A stretch of DNA of 64,000 nucleotides from Bog-950 sp964631835 (GCA_964631835.1 CAZWAD010000006.1:62001-126000), one strand, 5' to 3'. Numbered from the stretch's first letter, positions 52,775-61,375 are shown. Translations and numbers: made by a program. Notes: a model not told the origin generated them from the sequence alone.

Positions 52775-53584
52775 TTATCGCATTTGTACTAACTGACGGC
52801 TGTAAATATCCTTGTTCACCGTCATCTTTACAATTAAAATTCCGCTGTTGGAAGCCGCGCTTTTGCCAGAGTAAACCAGGTTGTAGCTTCCGCTTTTCTG
52901 GTTTCCTTCAAAAACAGTAGCAACCAGTTTACCGCTGATGTCGAATATTTCTAAGCGCACTTTTGCATCTTCAGTTAAGTTATAGTTAATCGTTGCATTA
53001 TCTACAAAAGGATTCGGGAAAAGGCTGATGTTAAACTCTGCCGCTGTTCCGTTGGTTGTTTCGGGCATGGTTACCAAAGCCGCTACATTTACGCTGTTAT
53101 CTACCTTGGCCAGTTCGGTTTCGCCACCGGTGCAGGGGTAATTATAAATTTCCATATAGCTGGGTGTGGCACCGGTAAGAAGCAGTTTTTCACCGCTTTT
53201 CACAAAGCTGAGCTCACCACTCTTAAAGCACCATACTTTGCCTTCGGCACGGGCTGCATTCTTCACTTCCTTTTCAGCAAAGTGAAGCTTGTTGCCAATG
53301 ATTACTCCTTCGAGGTTCATATCGGCATAGTCACCATTGCTGCTGATGATGGTAGAAGTGCCGGTAACAATGTTACCTTCCTGCTTTAAATCAAATTCGT
53401 ACTGGAATATTTCAATAAAGGATTTTTTATCGGGGGCATATTGCTTGCGCTTCCCCGACCATTTGCCGCTCACATCGAGCTTGGCTACCTGTTGGGTGTT
53501 AAGAACAGTGCTGTTGTCCTGGGCGAAGAGATGGTTAGCGCCAATCATTAAAAAAGCTAACACAGAGAGCGATAAACTTTTCAT
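52775..53584 (-). CDS. T9SS-secreted protein of unknown function
   Basis: A 269-residue protein with a signal peptide (1-22), a beta-rich domain (about 35-165, probably a lipocalin-like or small barrel fold: KWSGKRKQYAPDKKSF, FQYEFDLKQEGNIVTGTS) and a sorting tail with LFPNPFVDNATINYNL that ends RQLVQMR. No catalytic residues are evident. A well-formed promoter lies about 60 bases upstream and the shared intergenic motif about 155 bases upstream. Confidence 0.8.
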   Translation of the reverse strand: MKSLSLSVLAFLMIGANHLFAQDNSTVLNTQQVAKLDVSGKWSGKRKQYAPDKKSFIEIFQYEFDLKQEGNIVTGTSTIISSNGDYADMNLEGVIIGNKLHFAEKEVKNAARAEGKVWCFKSGELSFVKSGEKLLLTGATPSYMEIYNYPCTGGETELAKVDNSVNVAALVTMPETTNGTAAEFNISLFPNPFVDNATINYNLTEDAKVRLEIFDISGKLVATVFEGNQKSGSYNLVYSGKSAASNSGILIVKMTVNKDIYSRQLVQMR

Positions 53585-53642
53585 AGCTGTTGTTTTGGTT
53601 ATTAAATTTATAGAATGATGCAATTGTTTTGAAATTCCACAA

Positions 53643-53673
53643 TAAATGTAGTATTAAAATTTCCCGGCTCAAA
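53643..53673 (-). promoter_or_regulatory. Promoter of the T9SS cargo gene
   Basis: On the minus strand TTTG, 19 bases, then TACATTTA, one mismatch from TAnnTTTG. It lies 59 bases upstream of the ATG and supports that start. Confidence 0.6.
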
Positions 53674-53740
53674 ATACGCGTGTTAAAAATTGTATAAGGT
53701 TTTGCACAGCTAGAACCTGATTAAGAAACGAATACCACCC

Positions 53741-53769
53741 ACGTTTAGTAAATATTATCCTGAAACATC
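53741..53769 (-). promoter_or_regulatory. Shared intergenic motif, copy 2
   Basis: Read on the minus strand, GATGTT...TAATATTTACTAAACGT matches the copy near 21.3 kb, with 16 of 17 bases in the right half. Here it faces the T9SS cargo gene and lies about 70 bases upstream of that gene's promoter. It also lies upstream of accC on the other strand. Confidence 0.4.
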
Positions 53770-53844
53770 AGAGTAACCGAAATTATTCCTAACCAGGATG
53801 ATGAACTTTTTTCGCATGTTTGTCCCTGCTCAAATTCGCAGCAG

Positions 53845-55338
53845 ATGAAAAAAATCCTTGTAGCCAACCGTGGGGAAATAGCCCTGAGGGTGATGAAAAG
53901 CGCCCGTGAAATGGGTATCAAAACAGTGGCGGTTTATTCCGAAGCCGACCGTAAATCTCCGCATGTGCGCTATGCCGATGAAGCAGTTTGTATTGGCTCA
54001 GCACCCTCGAAGGAATCGTATCTGCGCGGAGACGTTATTGTAGACGTAGCCAAAAGACTTGATGCAGAAGGTATTCACCCCGGTTATGGTTTTCTAAGCG
54101 AGAATGCAGCGTTTGCCCGTCAGGTTGAAAAGGGCGGGCTCATATTTATCGGCCCCACTCCCGAAGCTATCGAAATCATGGGCAGCAAGCTGGCGGCCAA
54201 AGAAGCAGCTAAGAAATTCAATATACCCATGGTTCCGGGAAGCGATGGAGCAATAAGCGATGTAAACAAAGCGAAATCTCTTGCTCAAAAAATCGGCTAC
54301 CCGGTACTGATTAAAGCAAGTGCAGGTGGTGGTGGTAAAGGAATGAGGGTTGTAAATTCTTCAGAAGAATTTGAAGAGCAAATGCAGCGTGCACAAAGCG
54401 AAGCGCTTAATGCCTTTGGTGACGATAGCGTATTTATTGAAAAATATGTAGCATCGCCAAAGCATATAGAAGTACAGATTCTCGGTGATAATTACGGTAA
54501 CATTGTGTCGCTTTTCGAGCGCGAATGCTCAGTTCAGCGCAGACACCAGAAGGTTGTAGAAGAAGCCCCAAGTTCGTGCCTCACACCTGAAAAGCGGAAA
54601 GCTATTTGCGATGCTGCGGTGAACGTGGGTAAGTCGTGTGCATACACAGGCGCGGGAACTGTTGAGTTTCTGGTTGACGAAGAGTTGAATTTCTATTTTC
54701 TTGAAATGAACACCCGTTTGCAGGTGGAACATCCGGTAACCGAAATAATTACCGGTATTGATTTAGTGAAAGAACAACTTCGTATAGCGAGAGGAGAAAA
54801 ACTAAGATTTACCCAGGATGAAATACAGATACGGGGTCATGCCATTGAGTTGCGTGTCTATGCTGAAGACCCTGCAAATAATTTTCTGCCTGATATTGGC
54901 AAGCTATCGCAGTATAAAAAACCCGAAGGTCCGGGTGTAAGAGTTGATGATGGTTACGAAGAAGGAATGGAAATACCGGTTTATTACGACCCCTTACTTT
55001 CCAAATTGATTGGTTACGGGAAAGACCGCCAGGAAGCTATTGAAAGGTTGCTGCGCGCTATTCACGATTATAAAATAACCGGTGTTAAAAACACGCTCTC
55101 TTTCGGGAAGTTTGTTCTCCGCCATCCCGATTTTGTTTCCGGTAAATTCGATACGCATTTTGTAGCAAAAAATTTCAAACCTGAATTTCTGAAATCGGAA
55201 GATGAAACCGAAATGGAAATTGCTGCACTGCTTGCGGGCTTTGTTTACGAAAGCGAAAGGAAAAATAAAGTGAGTGTTTCCAATTCTGCCAACGGGAAAA
55301 GCAAGTGGGCTAAAGAAAGGAGTTCTTACAGGGTATAG
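53845..55338 (+). CDS. accC: Acetyl-CoA carboxylase biotin carboxylase subunit
   Basis: A 497-residue ATP-grasp enzyme that carboxylates biotin on the carrier protein. ILVANRGEIALRV at the N-terminus, the glycine-rich ATP loop GGGGKGMRVV (about 164-173), the Cys/Lys active-site segment ERECSVQRRHQKVVEEAPS, and FLEMNTRLQVEHPVTE are all present. The last ~45 residues (from about 450) form an extension seen in propionyl- or acyl-CoA carboxylase subunits, so it may serve acyl-CoA carboxylation more broadly. It ends 1 base before the small membrane gene on the other strand. Confidence 0.93.
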   Translation: MKKILVANRGEIALRVMKSAREMGIKTVAVYSEADRKSPHVRYADEAVCIGSAPSKESYLRGDVIVDVAKRLDAEGIHPGYGFLSENAAFARQVEKGGLIFIGPTPEAIEIMGSKLAAKEAAKKFNIPMVPGSDGAISDVNKAKSLAQKIGYPVLIKASAGGGGKGMRVVNSSEEFEEQMQRAQSEALNAFGDDSVFIEKYVASPKHIEVQILGDNYGNIVSLFERECSVQRRHQKVVEEAPSSCLTPEKRKAICDAAVNVGKSCAYTGAGTVEFLVDEELNFYFLEMNTRLQVEHPVTEIITGIDLVKEQLRIARGEKLRFTQDEIQIRGHAIELRVYAEDPANNFLPDIGKLSQYKKPEGPGVRVDDGYEEGMEIPVYYDPLLSKLIGYGKDRQEAIERLLRAIHDYKITGVKNTLSFGKFVLRHPDFVSGKFDTHFVAKNFKPEFLKSEDETEMEIAALLAGFVYESERKNKVSVSNSANGKSKWAKERSSYRV

Positions 55339-55339
55339 C

Positions 55340-55618
55340 CTATTTTCTTTTGCCCCGGCTGAGGAAAAAGACTACCGCAGAAATTATTACCGAAGGAATA
55401 ATAAGAAAGAGATAAGCGGGTTGAGCGCCAGTAAGCCCGGTTAAATCATCAACCAATACAAATATTATTGGGGGAATAAGAAAAAAATAAACAAAAAGGG
55501 AATAAATAAAACTCCATATGGGAGGCAGGGCAACTTTCCCCATCCTCAATAAAGCCAAATGAAAAACCTGAATTGTAACAGCGTGTAAAATCAGGAAGAT
55601 AATCAGCGCACTGTTCAT
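55340..55618 (-). CDS. Small membrane protein
   Basis: A 92-residue protein with three hydrophobic segments (about 3-20, 32-52 and 65-85) and a basic end (SRGKRK). No family is recognised. It begins 12 bases before the lipoprotein gene stop on the same strand, so they are likely co-transcribed. Confidence 0.65.
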   Translation of the reverse strand: MNSALIIFLILHAVTIQVFHLALLRMGKVALPPIWSFIYSLFVYFFLIPPIIFVLVDDLTGLTGAQPAYLFLIIPSVIISAVVFFLSRGKRK

Positions 55619-55630
55619 GTTTGCGGTTAG

Positions 55631-56146
55631 CTATTCCCCGTCAATAATAATAGGAACCGACTGCACGGTATTGCTGAAATTTCCCGCCCTGTCGCGGATA
55701 ATAATGCTGTAAATAACCGTATCTTTCGGGCAGCCGGGAGTTGGCGGAGCAAAACACTTTTTCGAATCAATGGCGCGTATGATATCAATTTCACCTGAAA
55801 TGCTTTTGAATTTTCCTTCCGGCTCAACATTGGCAGAGGCAAAAGTGCCCACGCAGTTATCGCGGTTATCAATCAAAAAAACATTGAAGCCACGCAGTTT
55901 CAGGCAGGTTGAATCTCCGTTTTTCAATCCGCACTGGTTGCAGGTGTCACCGGGTGAAGGTGAAACACCTAAATCACCATCGCCATCGGTAAATGAAATA
56001 GTGATTGTATCAATGTATCCGCTTTTCAGAAATTCGGAAGAAACCGATTTGAATTCGATAACCGGTGCAATGGGATAGTCTGGCGCTTTTACGCAAGCCG
56101 TAACCGAGGCTATAACTACAAACAATACCGGATAAATGACTTTCAC
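55631..56146 (-). CDS. Putative lipoprotein
   Basis: A 171-residue protein with a lipoprotein signal (VKVIYPVLFVVIASVTAC, lipid Cys at 18). The mature part contains several Cys residues (DTCNQCGLKNGDSTCLKL), an acidic DGDGDLG loop that may bind Ca2+, and Ig-like strands ending IRDRAGNFSNTV. The GTG start is preferred to a TTG six codons upstream because it places the lipobox correctly. The function is unknown. Confidence 0.75.
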   Translation of the reverse strand: MKVIYPVLFVVIASVTACVKAPDYPIAPVIEFKSVSSEFLKSGYIDTITISFTDGDGDLGVSPSPGDTCNQCGLKNGDSTCLKLRGFNVFLIDNRDNCVGTFASANVEPEGKFKSISGEIDIIRAIDSKKCFAPPTPGCPKDTVIYSIIIRDRAGNFSNTVQSVPIIIDGE

Positions 56147-56207
56147 TGTGTCAAATAAACTCAAAATTACAGCGTTTATTGCATTTTTACTTTTCTAAAA
56201 TTTCACC

Positions 56208-57194
56208 TTGCCTGCTTTAGCCGACAAAATATTTTCTGTCACTGAATCTTCCTTTGAAGAAACAGCCCTGGAAATTTTTGAATACCAGTTCAGCCGTGTT
56301 GATATTTATCATCGGTTCTGTACTTCGCTGCACCGGAAACCTTCGCTGGTGAAATCGCTGGATGATATACCGTTTTTACCGGTAGAGTTTTTTAAAACCC
56401 ATCCGGTTATTTCAACAGAGAAAAAGGCGGAAAAGATTTTTGAAAGTAGCGGCACTACGGGGAGCATTCCTTCGCTGCATTACGCAGCCGACATTTCGTT
56501 ATACGAAAAAAGCTTTGGCAAATGCTTTACACATTTCTACGGCAATCCGGAAGATTATGTGATTTCCGCACTGCTCCCTTCGTATCTCGAAAGAAACAAT
56601 TCCTCACTTGTTTATATGGCTGAGCAGCTGATAAAGCTAAGCGGACAACCGGAAAGCGGGTTCTTTCTGAATGAATATGAAAAACTGAGTTTACTGTTGC
56701 GAAACCTGAAACAGAGAAAACAAAAAACAATTTTACTTGGAGTAACTTTTGCCTTGCTGGAATTCGCTGAAAAATATCCTGCTGATTTTCCTGAACTTAT
56801 TGTAATAGAAACAGGCGGAATGAAAGGCAGAAGGGAGGAGTTGACGCGAAGCGAAGTTCACGAACGGCTTTGTAAGGGCTTCGGTGTTCAGGATATACAC
56901 TCGGAGTACGGAATGACAGAACTGCTTTCTCAGGCATACTCCAAAGGCAATGGATTGTTTCAAACACCTCCGTGGATGAGGGTTCTTATCCGCGACATGA
57001 CGGACCCTTTAAAAACAGAGAGAGGGAACAAAGCGGGCGGAATAAATGTTGTTGACTTCGCCAATATTTATTCCTGTTCCTTTATTTCTACCTGCGATTC
57101 GGGAAAGTTAAACGCAGACGGTACGTTTGAAATACTGGGGCGTACGGACCACGCAGAAATCAGAGGATGCAATCTTTTAGTTGTGCAGCAATGA
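56208..57194 (+). CDS. LuxE-like acyl-protein synthetase
   Basis: A 328-residue protein of the LuxE (acyl-protein synthetase) family, which activates fatty acids with ATP and holds them on a cysteine. DIPFLPVEFFKTHPV, the AMP-binding FESSGTTGS (78-86), HSEYGMTELLSQAYS, and a C-terminal GRTDHAEIRGC with Cys321 in the acyl-cysteine position are present. It starts with TTG. There are no luxC/D/A/B genes; two small membrane genes overlap downstream, so any acylation here is not bioluminescent. The substrate is unknown. Confidence 0.85.
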   Translation: MPALADKIFSVTESSFEETALEIFEYQFSRVDIYHRFCTSLHRKPSLVKSLDDIPFLPVEFFKTHPVISTEKKAEKIFESSGTTGSIPSLHYAADISLYEKSFGKCFTHFYGNPEDYVISALLPSYLERNNSSLVYMAEQLIKLSGQPESGFFLNEYEKLSLLLRNLKQRKQKTILLGVTFALLEFAEKYPADFPELIVIETGGMKGRREELTRSEVHERLCKGFGVQDIHSEYGMTELLSQAYSKGNGLFQTPPWMRVLIRDMTDPLKTERGNKAGGINVVDFANIYSCSFISTCDSGKLNADGTFEILGRTDHAEIRGCNLLVVQQ

Positions 57195-57676
57195 ACTATT
57201 TAAAACTTACTTTTTTATTCCGCCTTTGGGTAACTGACAAGAAACTGTTCACTGTTGTATTGCTATATATAGCCGGTATCCTCTTCTGTATATTCAATTG
57301 CAATACTTTTCTTTTTTCAAACCGCTGTGAAGAATTTCCATTTCTTCTTTACGGAATGTATTCTCTCAAAGAAGAGCCCCGGGAAACGTATTCGCATTAT
57401 ATCATCAGCATTGACGGGAAAATATTGCAGGGGTCACCGCTCAGTGATTCGCGTTATGAACTGGTTAACTCGGTTATTGAGCATGTTGAAGGCATGGATA
57501 TTCCTTTGGAAGAGAAACAGAGAAAACGAGACAGCGTTCTGCGATGGCTTGAAAGCTATGTTCCGGGTGAAAACCGTATTGCTGTTTTCAGGAATACCGT
57601 TGCTTACAACTCAGCCGGAGAGCAGGAGCCTTTACACACCGAATTACTTTTTACCAATGACAGCACCCTCCGGTAA
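57191..57676 (+). CDS. Membrane-anchored protein of unknown function
   Basis: A 161-residue protein with one TM segment (about 20-42) and a soluble extracytoplasmic remainder containing EEKQRKRDSVLRWLESYV. The ATG overlaps the luxE-like stop codon (ATGA), and its own end overlaps the next gene by 20 bases. It belongs to a tight three-gene operon. I do not recognise a family. Confidence 0.7.
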   Translation: MNYLKLTFLFRLWVTDKKLFTVVLLYIAGILFCIFNCNTFLFSNRCEEFPFLLYGMYSLKEEPRETYSHYIISIDGKILQGSPLSDSRYELVNSVIEHVEGMDIPLEEKQRKRDSVLRWLESYVPGENRIAVFRNTVAYNSAGEQEPLHTELLFTNDSTLR

Positions 57677-58493
57677 CCATTCGGTTTATTTACTGAAACA
57701 GCGGCTTGTTTTCGGGGCTGTGCTTCTTATTTTTCTCGTCCGCTTTTTGAGTGGCACGCTGCTGTCGCAAACAGGCAGCGCTCCGTTTTTGTTTGAAGAG
57801 AACGAAGTAATCTACCGTTTATTTTTACGGAGCGGAGTTCCTCAATTCATCCTTTCCCATCAGCTTGCCGCCACAGCATTCGATATTCTGCTGTTTGTGT
57901 TTCCTGCCTTGCTAATGGTCGTGCGCCACCGTGTTTTTGCCGCTTTCGCTTTCCTGCTGTGGCTTATTTATTTTCTGACGTTCAACATCGTTACCGGTCA
58001 TCATTATCATGGTTTGGCGGGAGCGCTGGTTATCATGGTTCCGTTTTGTTTTAAAGACGAAAAGCGGTTCGGGCTGATGTGGGAAGCCGCCCGGTATTAC
58101 CTGCTTTACATCTTTGCCTCGGCAGCGCTGTGGAAGATTTTCCGCGGGTCGGTTTTTTACGGGGAGCAGCTTTCCAACATCCTGAAAAACCAGCAGCAGC
58201 TTTTACTGTTTATGGAACAGGGCGAGTATGTAAGCGGTGCGCTGGTGCAGTACCTGATAGCTCATACCGGTGTGGCACATTTGGTCTTGGGGCTCAATAC
58301 GGTGCTGCAGTTATCGTTTCTGAGCGGTTTTTTTACCAAAAGATACGACTGGCTTCTTCTTCTTCTTGCCCTGCTTTTTGTGGTTTCCAATTACCTGGTA
58401 ATGGGTATTGTATCGGCAGAACTGCTGGTGCCGGTTCTTACTTTGGTCAACTGGAATGCGCTTCAGGAAAGGCTTCGGCTGCGTTCAGCCTGA
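57657..58493 (+). CDS. Multi-pass membrane protein, HTTM-like
   Basis: A 278-residue membrane protein with about six helices. The segments FLLWLIYFLTFNIVTGHHYH and ARYYLLYIFASAALWKIFRG recall the HTTM domain found in vitamin-K gamma-carboxylase-like proteins. The match is by eye and not certain. The ATG chosen (MTAPSGNHS) lies inside the end of the previous gene, so translation is coupled. The longer frame upstream is an overlap artefact. Confidence 0.7.
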   Translation: MTAPSGNHSVYLLKQRLVFGAVLLIFLVRFLSGTLLSQTGSAPFLFEENEVIYRLFLRSGVPQFILSHQLAATAFDILLFVFPALLMVVRHRVFAAFAFLLWLIYFLTFNIVTGHHYHGLAGALVIMVPFCFKDEKRFGLMWEAARYYLLYIFASAALWKIFRGSVFYGEQLSNILKNQQQLLLFMEQGEYVSGALVQYLIAHTGVAHLVLGLNTVLQLSFLSGFFTKRYDWLLLLLALLFVVSNYLVMGIVSAELLVPVLTLVNWNALQERLRLRSA

Positions 58494-58499
58494 CATACT

Positions 58500-59489
58500 T
58501 CAATACACTACCACCTTTGGCTTGTTCTGTAGAATGGTTTCTATTTTCAGCATTACCTCATCGGTAAGTTTGGGAAGCGAGTCGTAGCACTTCAGGTTTT
58601 CTTCAAGCTGTGAAACTTTAGAAGCTCCGAGGATAACGGTAGAAACATTTTTATTTTTCAGGCACCAGCACAGGGCGAGGTGAGTAAGCGAAATGCCAAG
58701 TTCCCGGGCGAGAGCGTAAAGATTCTTTACCTTATCCACCTTTTCATTATCGCCCAGGGCAAGGTCTTTGAGCCACTGCATCATATCCATGCGGGTTTTG
58801 CCGGTTTGTTTGGTGCCGTCAAAATATTTATCGGTAAGCAAGCCGCTGGCGAGGGGGCTCCAGATGGTAGTTCCCATGCCAAAGCTTTCGAACAGGGGCA
58901 GGTAGTCGCGCTCCATGAACTTGCGGTGGAGCATGTTGTATTGCGGCTGTTCCATAACCGGTGCAATCAAATGGTGCCTGGCGCACCAGTAATGCGCTTC
59001 GGTAATCTGCTGGGCTGTCCATTCGCTGGTGCCCCAGTATAGTATTTTGCCCTGGGTGATGAGGTTGTGCATGGTCCAGGCGGTTTCTTCAATGGGTGTG
59101 TTAATGTCGGGGCGGTGGCAGAAATACAGGTCGAGGTAGTCAACCTGCAGGCGTTTGAGTGCGGCATGGCAGGCTTCAAAAACATGCTTGCGCATAAGCC
59201 CCCGCTGGTTGGCTTTGAGGTTACCGGTTCTGCCCCAGAAGACTTTTGACGATACGAGCCAGGTATCGCGGTCCCAGTTCATTTTTTTCAAAATGTTACC
59301 CATCACTATTTCGCTTTTGCCGTGGGCATATACTTCGGCATTGTCGAAAAAGTTTACGCCCGCTTCATAGGCTTTTACCATCAGTTGTTCGGCTACATCA
59401 TCGCTGATTTGATGCCCGAAAGTAACCCAGCTGCCCAGCGAAAGGGCGCTTACCTGCAAGCCTGATTTTCCAAGTCGTCTGTATTCCAT
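58500..59489 (-). CDS. Aldo/keto reductase (potassium-channel beta-subunit-like)
   Basis: A 329-residue NADPH-dependent oxidoreductase. The catalytic tetrad is Asp49, Tyr54 (FDNAEVYAHGKSE), Lys82 (VSSKVFWG) and His in YFCHRPD near 125. The sequence is of the Kv-beta/YghZ subgroup, which reduces small carbonyls such as methylglyoxal. The NADPH site is near ILGASKVSQLEENL. It converges with the HTTM-like gene, with 6 bases between. Confidence 0.92.
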   Translation of the reverse strand: MEYRRLGKSGLQVSALSLGSWVTFGHQISDDVAEQLMVKAYEAGVNFFDNAEVYAHGKSEIVMGNILKKMNWDRDTWLVSSKVFWGRTGNLKANQRGLMRKHVFEACHAALKRLQVDYLDLYFCHRPDINTPIEETAWTMHNLITQGKILYWGTSEWTAQQITEAHYWCARHHLIAPVMEQPQYNMLHRKFMERDYLPLFESFGMGTTIWSPLASGLLTDKYFDGTKQTGKTRMDMMQWLKDLALGDNEKVDKVKNLYALARELGISLTHLALCWCLKNKNVSTVILGASKVSQLEENLKCYDSLPKLTDEVMLKIETILQNKPKVVVY

Positions 59490-59603
59490 GTAAAAAGAAA
59501 ATAAGTGAAATAGTTATTGCTGGCGAATTTAGAAGGTTGTTTGAATTATTGCATGGCAACCGTCAGCAAAGGATTATACAGGGCTTTAGGTTTGAGAACC
59601 CTA

Positions 59604-59960
59604 CCTCGGACTATAACTCCGCGGCCTCAAACTATGACTCCACAGCCTCGGACTATGACTTTGAAGCCTCGGACTATGACTCTGAAGCCTCGGACTATGA
59701 CTCTGAAGCCTCGGACTATGACTTTGAAGCCTCGGACTATGACTTTGAAGCTTCGGACTATGACTTTGAAGCTTCGGACTATGACTTTGAAGCCTCGGAC
59801 TATGACTCTGAAGCCTCGGACTATGACTCTGAAGCTTCGGACTATGACTCTGAAGCTTCGGACTATGACTTTGAAGCTTCGGACTATGACTCTGAAGCCT
59901 CGGACTATGACTCCGAAGCCTCGGACTATGACTCCGAAGCCTCGGACTATGACTCGGCAG
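59604..59960. repeat. 21-bp minisatellite, 17 units
   Basis: Seventeen tandem units of 21 bases with core GAAGCCTCGGACTATGACT. The variable bases are pyrimidine changes at three positions. The units contain no stops, so all forward frames and one reverse frame stay open, giving artefactual repeats such as SDYD(S/F)EA or (T)MTLKPR. The array fills most of the 532-base gap between the aldo/keto reductase and engB. Confidence 0.97.
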
Positions 59961-60021
59961 CGTTCTTTTGGGCAAAAACATCGGAAAAATTTTTCAACCA
60001 GCCTTTCACTATCATTGCAGC

Positions 60022-60648
60022 ATGCTCATTAAAACCGCTGAATATAAAGCCAGTTATACAGATGTAGACAAATGTCCCAAGGCAGAAAGGCCAGAGTTTG
60101 CTTTTGTGGGTCGGTCCAATGTAGGTAAAAGCTCGCTCATAAACTATTTATGCGGCAGAAAAGCCCTCTCCAAAGTTTCGAAAACACCCGGTAAAACACA
60201 AACCATTAACTACTTCGAAATAAACGGGATGCTCAATTTTGTTGATTTGCCGGGTTACAGCTTTGCCAAAGTTTCGATTGAGCAGCGAAACAAATGGGAC
60301 AACATGCTGCGTAATTATGTTTTGCACCGCGAGCAACTGCTGTACGTTTGCCAGCTAATTGATTCCCGCATTCCTCCTCAAAAAGTAGATTTGAATTTTG
60401 TCAACTGGATGGGCAGAAACCATGTTCCTTTTATTATCGTTTTTACCAAAGCCGATAACCCAGGCAGCAAAGAAACAAGGTCACACATCCAATCTTTTAA
60501 AAACCAATTGCTCAAAACCTGGGACGAGTTACCCGGAATGTTTGTTGCCTCAGCAGAAAAGAAAACCGGCAGAGAAGAAGTGTTGGAATTTATTGCGAAA
60601 GTTGTAGAAAAGTATAGTGCAGATAAGGATTACCGCAAAATAGTTTGA
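60022..60648 (+). CDS. engB: Ribosome biogenesis GTP-binding protein EngB (YsxC/YihA)
   Basis: A 208-residue GTPase of 50S assembly. P-loop GRSNVGKSS is at 30-38, G2 Thr lies in SKTPGKTQTINYF, DLPG at 75-78 (G3), and TKAD (G4) near 145. The C-terminal SAEKKTG is the G5. The ATG giving MLIKTAEYK is chosen because it fits family length and lies just beyond the minisatellite. Upstream open frames come from the repeats. Confidence 0.95.
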   Translation: MLIKTAEYKASYTDVDKCPKAERPEFAFVGRSNVGKSSLINYLCGRKALSKVSKTPGKTQTINYFEINGMLNFVDLPGYSFAKVSIEQRNKWDNMLRNYVLHREQLLYVCQLIDSRIPPQKVDLNFVNWMGRNHVPFIIVFTKADNPGSKETRSHIQSFKNQLLKTWDELPGMFVASAEKKTGREEVLEFIAKVVEKYSADKDYRKIV

Positions 60649-60717
60649 TTTTTTTGAAAATCTTCAGAGCAATATGCCGGCAATATTCTTATAGCCTGAC
60701 CCCGAGTACCATAGTTT

Positions 60718-60746
60718 TTTGAGCTGTAAAATATCTGTTACATTTA
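60718..60746 (+). promoter_or_regulatory. Promoter of the secreted hypothetical gene
   Basis: TTTG, 17 bases, then TACATTTA, one mismatch from TAnnTTTG, 23 bases before the ATG. It has the same -7 octamer as the promoter at 53.6 kb. Confidence 0.5.
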
Positions 60747-60769
60747 CCCAATCTATTCTACAAATTATT

Positions 60770-61375
60770 ATGATAAAAAGTAAAATCGTTTTAATGGCTG
60801 TACTGTTTATTGCTGTCAAGGGCAGTGCGCAATGCGGGGTGTTTTTAAGTGCACAGGATTACATCAACGGCAAACTGACTAACGAAAGCAAAACACTAAC
60901 AATCCCCTCTGGAGCGGGCCCTGACGACCGAGTAATATGCGGGGGTAAAAAATATATGTTTACTGAAATATGGGGGTTTAAAAACAACTTGTCTGAATAC
61001 CGTATCATTTATGGTGAGCCGAAATTGATTGTGTGCAAAGGAAATATTTATGGTTTTACTCCTTATGGCCCTATTAAAAATAAAAGCAAAGGGAAGATTG
61101 TTTACTACCGAGAGGTAGTGGGTTTCGGTGAAATTATGATAACCAAAGATCTGAAGAACCCAGAAGTGACTTCTCTGGCCGATTTCAGAGATTTGTGGAG
61201 CTATATGGATACTGCTTTACTGCCTAAGGTAAAAGAATTCTATTCAAAATGTGTTGTGAACAATGAAGGGGTTATGCCGGTGCCAGAACAGATAATAAAT
61301 TATTACAATTCCCTGCTTCCGGGTTATGTTACAGAGCCATATACCGATATCCTGCTTCAGGTTTATAGAGAGTGA
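60770..61375 (+). CDS. Secreted hypothetical protein
   Basis: A 201-residue protein with a signal peptide (1-20, ending KGSAQ). The mature part has several Cys residues (CGV, VICGGKKY, LIVCKG, SKCVV) and beta strands. No sorting tail, so it is probably periplasmic. No family recognised. The ATG chosen fits the signal peptide and the promoter upstream. Confidence 0.7.
   Translation: MIKSKIVLMAVLFIAVKGSAQCGVFLSAQDYINGKLTNESKTLTIPSGAGPDDRVICGGKKYMFTEIWGFKNNLSEYRIIYGEPKLIVCKGNIYGFTPYGPIKNKSKGKIVYYREVVGFGEIMITKDLKNPEVTSLADFRDLWSYMDTALLPKVKEFYSKCVVNNEGVMPVPEQIINYYNSLLPGYVTEPYTDILLQVYRE

Noticed and set aside
57327..57656. N-terminal extension of the HTTM-like protein
   Set aside because: It lies wholly over the upstream gene in another frame, with low hydrophobicity and no family resemblance. 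The ATG at 57657 gives a normal membrane protein.
59604..59960. CRISPR array
   Set aside because: Units follow each other with no unique spacers, and there are no cas genes.
59537..60067. Long open frames through the 21-bp array (for example SDYDSEA repeats)
   Set aside because: The unit length is a multiple of three and lacks stop codons, so several frames are open on both strands at once. The substitutions between units are not biased to keep any one frame's residues, and no start or domain is found outside the repeats.
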